Part shown: positions 1 to 5,546 of the stretch, piece after piece
How positions within the stretch are numbered: position 1 is the stretch's first letter
Layout: each line of letters starts with the position of its first letter
NCBI GenBank assembly: GCA_964652075.1
Contig: CAZYZQ010000038.1
Span: 1-19,827 of the forward strand
DNA: 19,827 bases
Direction: 5' to 3'
Origin: CAZYZQ01 sp964652075
GTDB taxonomy: Bacteria; Bacillota; Clostridia; Oscillospirales; Oscillospiraceae
Notes under the pieces: model-generated
Database searches by the model: none
Told to the model about the DNA's origin: nothing
What the model saw: only the letters and a program-made list of their open reading frames with translations
Made by a program: the position numbers and the translations under genes

Positions 1-1
1 G

Positions 2-664
2 TTCAACCCGATGATGGGCCACCGCGGCTGCCGTCTGGCTGTCACCTATCCGGAGATCGCCGTCATGCAGACCAAGGCCGTCATCAAGGCCGCGCTGAAC
101 GTGCAGGCACGGCATCCGGGCTGGAACGTCGTCCCCGAGATCATGATCCCGCTGGTCGGCGAAGCCAAGGAGCTGAAGTACGTCAAGGACGTCGTCGTCA
201 AGACCGCCGACGCCGTCATCAAGGCGCAGGGCTCCGGCATGAAGTACAAGATCGGCACCATGATTGAGATCCCGCGTGCGGCCATCACCGCCGATGAGAT
301 CGCCAAGGAAGCCGAGTTCTTCTCCTTCGGCACGAACGACCTGACGCAGATGACCTTCGGCTTCTCCCGTGACGACGCCGGCAAGTTCCTCGGCGCTTAC
401 TATGACAAGCGCATCTACGAGAACGACCCGTTCGTCAAGCTCGACCAGAATGGCGTTGGCCGCCTCGTGAAGATGGCTGCTGATCTGGGCAAGTCCGTCC
501 GTCCCGACATCCATCTGGGCGTCTGCGGCGAGACCGGCGGCGACCCCTCGTCCGTCCGCTTCTTCCACGACGCGGGCCTGACCTACGTCTCCTGCTCGCC
601 GTTCCGCGTGCCGATCGCACGTCTGGCCGCCGCGCAGGCAAACATCGCCAACCCGAGAAAGTAA
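2..664 (+). CDS. ppdK: Pyruvate, phosphate dikinase, C-terminal part (cut by window edge)
   Basis: This is the C-terminal ~220 residues of pyruvate phosphate dikinase, which interconverts pyruvate, ATP and phosphate with phosphoenolpyruvate, AMP and pyrophosphate in the cytoplasm. The frame is open from base 2 and reads FNPMMGHRGCRL, a PEP-utilising-enzyme family motif. Further on are EIPRAA, the FGTNDLTQMTFGFSRDD block and, near the end, GVCGETGGDP followed by SCSPFRVPIARLAAAQA, all characteristic of the PEP/pyruvate-binding TIM-barrel domain. The Cys in GVCGE matches the catalytic acid/base cysteine of the family. The N-terminal nucleotide-binding and phosphohistidine domains lie outside the window. 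The gene ends at a TAA followed 15 bp later by a strong terminator, so it ends its transcription unit. In anaerobes the enzyme commonly works in glycolysis or gluconeogenesis with pyrophosphate; the direction here is not visible. Confidence 0.96.
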   Translation, partial: FNPMMGHRGCRLAVTYPEIAVMQTKAVIKAALNVQARHPGWNVVPEIMIPLVGEAKELKYVKDVVVKTADAVIKAQGSGMKYKIGTMIEIPRAAITADEIAKEAEFFSFGTNDLTQMTFGFSRDDAGKFLGAYYDKRIYENDPFVKLDQNGVGRLVKMAADLGKSVRPDIHLGVCGETGGDPSSVRFFHDAGLTYVSCSPFRVPIARLAAAQANIANPRK

Positions 665-678
665 TTCCGCTATTTGCA

Positions 679-712
679 CCCGCCGCACAGGGCTCTGTGC
701 GGCGGGCTTTTT
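679..712 (+). terminator. Rho-independent terminator of ppdK
   Basis: A perfect 12-bp GC-rich stem (CCCGCCGCACAG paired with CTGTGCGGCGGG, loop GGCT) is followed by CTTTTT. It starts 15 bp after the ppdK stop codon. Confidence 0.92.
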
Positions 713-774
713 GTGTATTTGATTCAAATTTTCCCGAATTTTTTATGGAAATTCCCGGTTTTTCATTTTTCGCC

Positions 775-803
775 TTCTCCTTTTCCCTTCAACGTGTTAT
801 ACT
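775..803 (+). promoter_or_regulatory. Probable promoter of the NSS transporter gene
   Basis: An extended -10 (TGT then TATACT at 798-803) lies 17 bp after a weak -35 (TTCTCC at 775-780), in an AT-rich stretch between the ppdK terminator and the start at 858. The -35 matches only 3 of 6 consensus positions, so the call rests on the extended -10 and location. Confidence 0.45.
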
Positions 804-857
804 TTGGCTACGTGACCGCTGCTTTTGAGGCGGGGAAAGAAATGAGGCAAAAACAAT

Positions 858-2228
858 ATGGAACGGGAAAAATTAAAGTCAAGGCTTGGCTTCATCCTGC
901 TGAGCGCCGGATGCGCCATTGGAATCGGAAACGTCTGGAAGTTCCCCTACATTGCGGGCAGAAGCGGCGGCGGCGCGTTTGTGCTGTTTTACCTGCTCTT
1001 CCTTGCGCTGCTCGGCCTGCCGATTCTGAGTATGGAGTTCTCCGTCGGACGCGCCAGCCAGAAAAGCCCCGCGCAATCGTTCCGGTCGCTGGAAAAGAAG
1101 GGCGCAAAATGGCACCTCCACGGCTATGCCTCTCTCGCCGGGAACTATCTTCTGATGATGTTCTATACAACCGTCGCCGGTTGGATGCTGCACTACTTCT
1201 ACCTGACCGTCTCCGGCCAGCTGGCCGCGCAAAGCGTCGAGGCTGTCGCCGACAGCTTCACCCACCTGCTCGCCAGCCCCGGGACGATGCTGTTTTGGAT
1301 GATCGTGGTCGTTGTCATCGGCATCGGGGTCTGCGCCATCGGCGTGCAGAATGGGCTTGAGCGCGTCACAAAGATCATGATGCTGGCGCTGCTCGCGATC
1401 ATGGTCATTCTGGCGGTACACAGCTTCTCCATGCCGGGCGCGAAGGAGGGCCTGTCCTTCTATCTGGTTCCGGATTTCGAGCGGATGCGGGAGATCGGCA
1501 TCGTCCAGACGCTGGTGAGCGCCATGAACCAGGCGTTTTTCACGCTGAGCCTCGGCATCGGCTCCATGGCAATCTTCGGCAGCTACATTGGCAAGGAGCA
1601 CGCGCTGCTCGGCGAGTCGCTGCGCGTGACGGCGCTGGACACCTTCGTCGCCATCACGGCCGGCCTGATTATCTTCCCGGCCTGCTTCACCTACGGCGTC
1701 GACCAGACCTCCGGCCCGAGCCTGATTTTCATCACGCTGCCGAACATCTTCGCGCACATGCCGCTCGGGCGGCTGTGGGGCAGCCTGTTCTTCCTGTTCA
1801 TGTCGTTCGCCGCGCTCTCCACCGTGCTGGCGGTCTTTGAGAACATCCTCTGCTGCGGCATGGAGCTGGTGCATTGCAGCCGCAAAAAGTCGGCGCTCAT
1901 CAACCTTGTGGTGATTATCGTCCTCTCCGTGCCGTGCGTGCTTGGCTACAACGTCTGGCAGTGGGACTGGCTCGGCATCTTTGGCGGGGCGATCCTCGAT
2001 CTGGAGGATTTTCTTGTCAGCAATCTCTTCCTGCCGTTGGGGTCGCTCGTGTACCTGCTCTTCTGCGTCTCGAAGCGCGGCTGGGGCTGGAATGCCTACA
2101 CCCGCGAGGCCAACACCGGCGACGGCCTGAAGGTGCGCAGCTGGATGCGCGTCTACTGCACCTACGTCCTGCCGGTCATTATGATTTTTATTTTCCTGTT
2201 CGGCCTCTACGACAAATTCATCGCCTGA
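858..2228 (+). CDS. Sodium-dependent transporter of the NSS/SNF family
   Basis: A 456-residue polytopic membrane protein of the neurotransmitter:sodium symporter family (LeuT/MhsT fold), expected to import an amino acid or related amine with Na+. TM1 carries the broken-helix signature GCAIGIGNVWKFPY (residues 18-31), including the Asn of the first sodium site (N25). TM6 reads NQAFFTLSLGIG (from residue 224). TM7 reads ALDTFVAITAG, with Asp261 at the place of LeuT Asn286 and Ala265 at the place of LeuT Glu290, as aligned from memory. The length matches the short bacterial members, which usually have 11 membrane helices. The start is set by GAGG at 844-847, 10 bp before ATG. It stands alone, with its own probable promoter and a hairpin after the stop. 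The substrate cannot be read from sequence. A decayed copy of its last codons lies 250 bp downstream. Confidence 0.95.
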   Translation: MEREKLKSRLGFILLSAGCAIGIGNVWKFPYIAGRSGGGAFVLFYLLFLALLGLPILSMEFSVGRASQKSPAQSFRSLEKKGAKWHLHGYASLAGNYLLMMFYTTVAGWMLHYFYLTVSGQLAAQSVEAVADSFTHLLASPGTMLFWMIVVVVIGIGVCAIGVQNGLERVTKIMMLALLAIMVILAVHSFSMPGAKEGLSFYLVPDFERMREIGIVQTLVSAMNQAFFTLSLGIGSMAIFGSYIGKEHALLGESLRVTALDTFVAITAGLIIFPACFTYGVDQTSGPSLIFITLPNIFAHMPLGRLWGSLFFLFMSFAALSTVLAVFENILCCGMELVHCSRKKSALINLVVIIVLSVPCVLGYNVWQWDWLGIFGGAILDLEDFLVSNLFLPLGSLVYLLFCVSKRGWGWNAYTREANTGDGLKVRSWMRVYCTYVLPVIMIFIFLFGLYDKFIA

Positions 2229-2234
2229 AAGGAT

Positions 2235-2262
2235 AACGCCGCCGGGGTTGCCCGGCGGCGTT
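2235..2262 (+). terminator. Probable terminator hairpin after the NSS transporter
   Basis: A perfect 12-bp stem (AACGCCGCCGGG with CCCGGCGGCGTT, loop GTTG) begins 7 bp after the stop codon. The trailing tract (CCTGTTATT) is only weakly T-rich, so termination may be inefficient. Confidence 0.65.
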
Positions 2263-2286
2263 CCTGTTATTGATTGATTGGAATTA

Positions 2287-2315
2287 CGTAGGGCGGGGGC
2301 AAGCCCCGCCCTACG
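2287..2315. repeat. Palindromic repeat, family A, copy 1
   Basis: A 12-bp perfect inverted repeat (CGTAGGGCGGGG ... CCCCGCCCTACG, loop GCAAG). The core recurs at 7599-7624 with a one-base difference, so it is a dispersed repeat and not just a terminator. No T-tract follows either arm. Confidence 0.8.
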
Positions 2316-2342
2316 GGATATGCGTTTGGTGAAAATCTTCCA

Positions 2343-2371
2343 GTAGGGGCGGACCTACGTGTCCGCCCGCG
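2343..2371 (+). repeat. Palindromic repeat, family B, copy 1
   Basis: A 29-bp unit starting GTAGGGGCGG, with an 8-bp stem (GGGCGGAC / GTCCGCCC) and a 6-base loop CTACGT. A close copy lies in opposite orientation at 2424-2453. The GTAGGGGCG start is shared with family A, suggesting one extended REP-like family. Confidence 0.75.
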
Positions 2372-2423
2372 CGGGGGGAATGTTCCGTTGCGCACCGGTG
2401 CCCGGCGAAAACGTACTCCCTAC

Positions 2424-2453
2424 CGCCGGGCGCACACATAGGTGCGCCCCTAC
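2424..2453 (-). repeat. Palindromic repeat, family B, copy 2 (inverted)
   Basis: Read on the minus strand this starts GTAGGGGCGC and has the stem GGGCGCAC / GTGCGCCC. It aligns with the copy at 2343-2371 along its whole length; the changes inside the stem are compensatory (G-C swapped to C-G), so pairing is conserved. The two copies form an inverted pair with ~52 bp between them. Confidence 0.75.
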
Positions 2454-2455
2454 TA

Positions 2456-2479
2456 CTTTACAATAAATTTATCGCCTGA
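2456..2479 (+). pseudogene. Relic of the NSS transporter C-terminus
   Basis: These 24 bases read L-Y-N-K-F-I-A-stop, against L-Y-D-K-F-I-A-stop for the true transporter end at 2205-2228. Twenty of 24 bases are identical, and all four differences are GC-to-AT transitions going from the intact copy to this one. That pattern fits a duplicated tail decaying as non-coding DNA. It starts 2 bp after a family-B repeat and runs directly into the terminator at 2482. It could be the remnant of a tandem paralogue whose body was lost, or a short duplication made when the repeats arrived. Confidence 0.6.
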
Positions 2480-2481
2480 AA

Positions 2482-2515
2482 AAAAGCTGGCACGCCGTGC
2501 GGCGTGCCAGCTTTT
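2482..2515. terminator. Bidirectional terminator between NSS relic and molybdoenzyme operon
   Basis: A perfect 15-bp stem (AAAAGCTGGCACGCC / GGCGTGCCAGCTTTT, loop GTGC) with A- and T-tracts on its two sides. It lies 9 bp beyond the end of the minus-strand ferredoxin gene and directly after the transporter-tail relic, so it can stop transcription from both directions. Confidence 0.92.
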
Positions 2516-2524
2516 CTATGTACT

Positions 2525-3022
2525 TCAGATGCGCAGGCGCTCGGCCAGTTTCTGTTCCGCCGTCCGCTTCTGCGCCGCGTCGCGCCATACAAGCTCCAGC
2601 GCGCCGGTCGGACAGGTGCGGACGCAGGGCGGGCGGTCGGCAGCCGACTGCGCGCCGCAGAGGTCACATTTCTGCATCACACCGTCCTCTCCGAACTGCG
2701 GCACGCCGAACGGGCAGGCGCGCAGGCAGGCGCGGCAGCCGATGCAGGCGCCGGCGTCCACACGGACAACGCCGGTGGCTTCGTCCTTTGTAATCGCCCC
2801 AACGGGGCAGGCTGCAAGGCAGGCCGGGTCTGCGCAGTGCTGGCAGGCGATTGTGGCGGTTGACCCGGAGACGTCCGGATAGCGCCCCGTCCAGAGATTG
2901 CGCACCCAGCGCCATTTGACGCCCGCGGGCGTCTGCCGCCACGACTTGCACGCGCCCTCGCAGGCGTGGCACTGGACGCAGCGGTCTTCATCAAAGACAA
3001 AGCTCAGTTGTTTTTCAGCCAT
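2525..3022 (-). CDS. Four-cluster ferredoxin subunit of a molybdopterin oxidoreductase (DmsB/PhsB type)
   Basis: A 165-residue iron-sulfur protein that should carry electrons to or from the molybdoenzyme encoded just upstream. Four cysteine groups are visible in order: CVQCHACEGAC, CQHCADPACLAACP, CIGCRACLRACP, and CDLCG followed by PPCVRTCP. This is the arrangement for four [4Fe-4S] clusters in DmsB/PhsB/NrfC-like subunits. The chosen ATG (3022) gives MAEKQLSFVFDEDRC and is preceded by GGAGGT with 8-bp spacing; a longer frame to 3076 has no comparable ribosome site. It overlaps the last 8 bases of the catalytic-subunit gene (ATGGCTGA), implying translational coupling. No Tat signal, no transmembrane helix and no NrfD/DmsC anchor gene are present, so the complex is probably soluble and cytoplasmic. 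Confidence 0.93.
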   Translation of the reverse strand: MAEKQLSFVFDEDRCVQCHACEGACKSWRQTPAGVKWRWVRNLWTGRYPDVSGSTATIACQHCADPACLAACPVGAITKDEATGVVRVDAGACIGCRACLRACPFGVPQFGEDGVMQKCDLCGAQSAADRPPCVRTCPTGALELVWRDAAQKRTAEQKLAERLRI

Positions 3023-5249
3023 CTTTTCGCACCTCCACCAGCGTCTGACTGGACATCGCTGTGACAAGCGGATCACACGCGCGGTCCAGATCCGTGCTAT
3101 ACAGCAGGTTGACGTTCGCGCCGCCGTCCAGCACCGGCAGGTCGGGCTTTCCCAGCTCCCGGCAGCCCTGCCACCAGCCGTGCTGGAGCATGACCGTGTC
3201 CGGCCGGATGCCGGGGTACAGCTCCGCCTTCACGCAAAGATGCCCGTGCGGCGACTCGACGCGCACCCAGTCGCCGTCCTGAATGCCGCGCACGCGCGCA
3301 GTTTCGGGGTTTAGCTGGACAGTCGGCTCCGGCTGGATCTCGCGCAGCGCGGGAACATTGCGCTGCCACGAGGCGGTGAAGGACTTCGTTGTATGATAGT
3401 CCGTCAGAACCAGCGGATAGCGCTCGGCCAGCTCCGGCGTGCCGGACAGGCTCTCCGGCGGCTCGCGCCAGACCGGCATCGGCGCGAAGCCCTCAGCTTC
3501 CAGCACCGTGCTGTAGAGCGCGACCTTGCCCTGCGGCAGGAACGGGTCGTGCCGCAGCCGCGGGCTGGGACGCGAGAAGACGCGCTCGTACTTTTCGTAC
3601 ACAGGCTTGCCGCCGGCGGGCGGGAAGATTTTGCCCGTGGGCAGCGCCCGCAGCTCGTCAATGGTCATGCCGAACGGCGCGAGGCGGAAGTTCTCGTAGC
3701 GTTCGATGCTCCCGTCCCAGAAGTCCGCACCGTAGCCCATGCGGACGGCAAGCTCCAAAAACAGCTCGTGGATCGACCTGTAATCGCCCTGCGGCTCCAC
3801 GACCTTGCGGCGCGCCATCAGCCACGGCCCCTGCGCTTCAAACGGATGATCCGATTCATACGGCGTCGCCGTGGGCAAAACCAGATCGGCGTAGTCCATC
3901 TCCGCCGTGCGCGCAACGTCGATCGTCACAAAGAACTCGACCTTTTTCAGCGCCTCGACCACCCTGCGGGTGCCGCGGTTACTGACCAGCGGCTGCGTTC
4001 CGGCCGCAATGATCGTGCGGATCGGGTAGGGCTTCTCCGTCAGAACGCTCTCGAAAATCTTGTAGTACGCCGAGGACGTGCCCTCCAGAAACGGCTGGAA
4101 CGCCTTCGGGAACTCCGGCGCGACGAGCTTGTCCACCATCTCCTGCGTGTAGCGCTCGTGGAGCGTCACGGGCGGGGTTGACGGGACGCCCGGCACCGCG
4201 CCGGGGCCGCCGCCGAGCAGGTTGCAGCCGGGCCGGTCAAGATGGCCGGTGACGGCCATCAGCATGGCGATGGCGCGGATTGCGTCGCAGCAGGACGGCG
4301 CGTGCTCGAGGCCGTTGCCGACGTCGATGCAGGCGGCTTTCGTCGTCGCATACTCCCGCGCAAGCGCCCGAATCTGCGCGGCGGGCACGCCGGTGATCGT
4401 CTCGGCCCATTCCGGCGAATACTGCCGGGCGTGCTCGCGCAGCTGCTCGAAGCCGTAGCACCAATCCCGTACAAAGTCGAGGTCGATGAGCTTCTCCCCA
4501 ATGACGACGTGGAGCATGGCCAGCGCCAGCGCGGCGTCCGTGCCGGGGCGCACAGGGATCCATGTATCGCCCAGCTCGCCGTCGATCTCCATGGAGGGCT
4601 TGATCGTCACAATCTTCGCGCTGCGCGCCTTGGCGTTCACAAGGCTGTGTACCTGCGACGTCGCCGGGCCGGAGTAGACCGGCTGGCGGCCCCAGTAAAT
4701 GATGAGGTCGCTGTGGTCGAGATCCGGCGTCGGAAACGCGCCAATCGTATAGTGGAACGCGAACATCCGCTGCATCATGCAGATGCCGCTATGCGCGTAG
4801 TTCGGGCTGCCGTGCACCGTCAAAAAGCGCTGCAACAGCTGGTTGTAGTTGCGGAACGCCGGAACCAGAATCGCCAGCGACTCCGGGCCGTATTTCTCCT
4901 TCTGCTCCTTGAGTTTGTCTGCCAAAATGTCCAGTGCCTCATCCCACGAGATTTCGCGGAACTTGCCCTCGCCCTTCTCGCCGACGCGCACAAGCGGCGT
5001 CATCAGCCGGTCCGGCGAATGGAGCCACTGTGCGGAGCCGTGTGCCTTCGGGCAGAGCGCGCCGCGGTTGCGTCCCGCCTCAGCCATGCCGCCGACGCGC
5101 GTCATCCGGCCGTCCTTGCAGAACGCATAGATCCCGCATCCGCCGTTCGGCCCGCACATCGCGCAGAAGGCCGGCACGACCGTCTCGCCGTTTTTCCTTG
5201 CGATCTCCTCCGCTTCGGCCAGCGTATAGCCCTGATGGGTCTTTTCCAT
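3015..5249 (-). CDS. Molybdopterin (Mo/W-bisPGD) oxidoreductase catalytic subunit, acetylene-hydratase-like clade
   Basis: A 744-residue member of the DMSO-reductase superfamily. An N-terminal [4Fe-4S] site is formed by C29, C32, C38 and C66, with K68 in the CPK motif. Cys157, in GICMMQRM, is at the position of the metal ligand, so the metal is probably Cys-coordinated. Later features are the MopB core (WGRQPVYSGPA, VRPGTDAALALAMLHV) and a C-terminal molybdopterin dinucleotide-binding domain from about residue 600. From memory, the C-terminal half (KVALYSTVLE, PELAERYPLVL, VESPHGHL) resembles acetylene hydratase and its relatives. However, the catalytic Asp that follows the second cluster Cys in that enzyme is Gly33 here, and a ferredoxin partner is co-encoded, so a redox reaction is more likely than hydration. 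There is no Tat signal. Substrate unknown. The start has GAGAGGGATGAG upstream. Confidence 0.93.
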   Translation of the reverse strand: MEKTHQGYTLAEAEEIARKNGETVVPAFCAMCGPNGGCGIYAFCKDGRMTRVGGMAEAGRNRGALCPKAHGSAQWLHSPDRLMTPLVRVGEKGEGKFREISWDEALDILADKLKEQKEKYGPESLAILVPAFRNYNQLLQRFLTVHGSPNYAHSGICMMQRMFAFHYTIGAFPTPDLDHSDLIIYWGRQPVYSGPATSQVHSLVNAKARSAKIVTIKPSMEIDGELGDTWIPVRPGTDAALALAMLHVVIGEKLIDLDFVRDWCYGFEQLREHARQYSPEWAETITGVPAAQIRALAREYATTKAACIDVGNGLEHAPSCCDAIRAIAMLMAVTGHLDRPGCNLLGGGPGAVPGVPSTPPVTLHERYTQEMVDKLVAPEFPKAFQPFLEGTSSAYYKIFESVLTEKPYPIRTIIAAGTQPLVSNRGTRRVVEALKKVEFFVTIDVARTAEMDYADLVLPTATPYESDHPFEAQGPWLMARRKVVEPQGDYRSIHELFLELAVRMGYGADFWDGSIERYENFRLAPFGMTIDELRALPTGKIFPPAGGKPVYEKYERVFSRPSPRLRHDPFLPQGKVALYSTVLEAEGFAPMPVWREPPESLSGTPELAERYPLVLTDYHTTKSFTASWQRNVPALREIQPEPTVQLNPETARVRGIQDGDWVRVESPHGHLCVKAELYPGIRPDTVMLQHGWWQGCRELGKPDLPVLDGGANVNLLYSTDLDRACDPLVTAMSSQTLVEVRKDG

Positions 5250-5305
5250 CGTCTCATCCCTCTCTGCTGCCGGTCTGCCAGCGCAGACTCCGGCTATTCT
5301 CCTAC

Positions 5306-5334
5306 ATTATACCAAACCACGCCGCGGTTCGCCA
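5306..5334 (-). promoter_or_regulatory. Probable promoter of the molybdoenzyme operon
   Basis: On the minus strand an extended -10 (TGG then TATAAT, 5306-5311) lies about 57 bp upstream of the start at 5249. The -35 position (TGGCGA, 5329-5334, 17-bp spacer) is poor, matching 3 of 6 bases. The perfect extended -10 carries the call. Confidence 0.5.
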
Positions 5335-5446
5335 CCTCGCAGTCTGTTTTTTTGATTCCATTTCAGAAACTGCACAACGCGTTCATCCCGTAACGCGCCC
5401 GATCTTATCCTCCTGCGGGAGTGCCAAAGGCTGTCACGCTTCTCTC

Positions 5447-5475
5447 TTTACATTCCCCCGCAGCCGTGGTAAAAT
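5447..5475 (+). promoter_or_regulatory. Sigma-A promoter of the HD-GYP-like gene
   Basis: TTTACA (5447-5452), 17-bp spacer, TAAAAT (5470-5475) preceded by TGG. It is placed 72 bp before the ATG at 5547 and divergent from the molybdoenzyme promoter ~140 bp away. The 297-bp intergenic stretch 5250-5546 otherwise holds only the leader hairpin at 5487-5514. Confidence 0.75.
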
Positions 5476-5486
5476 AGAGCGCAAAA

Positions 5487-5514
5487 CTGGGATACGCCGC
5501 CCTGCGTATCCCAG
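5487..5514 (+). promoter_or_regulatory. Stem-loop at the 5' end of the HD-GYP-like transcript
   Basis: An 11-bp perfect stem (CTGGGATACGC / GCGTATCCCAG, loop CGCCCT) starts about 12 bp after the -10 box, so it would form at the very 5' end of the mRNA. It has no T-tract and so is not a terminator. It could be an mRNA-stabilising leader hairpin or a dyad operator bound on the DNA. Confidence 0.5.
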
Positions 5515-5546
5515 CATCTATCATTCCCCTCTTTGGAGAAGTCAGT

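Noticed and set aside
879..1874. 331-codon minus-strand frame opposite the NSS transporter
   Set aside because: Its product is His/Gln/Glu-rich and without family features, and is explained as a shadow of the transporter codons.
4242..5393. 383-codon plus-strand frame opposite the molybdoenzyme
   Set aside because: It lies antisense to a well-supported gene, has a low-complexity Arg/Ala-rich product and no ribosome site; it results from high GC at third positions.
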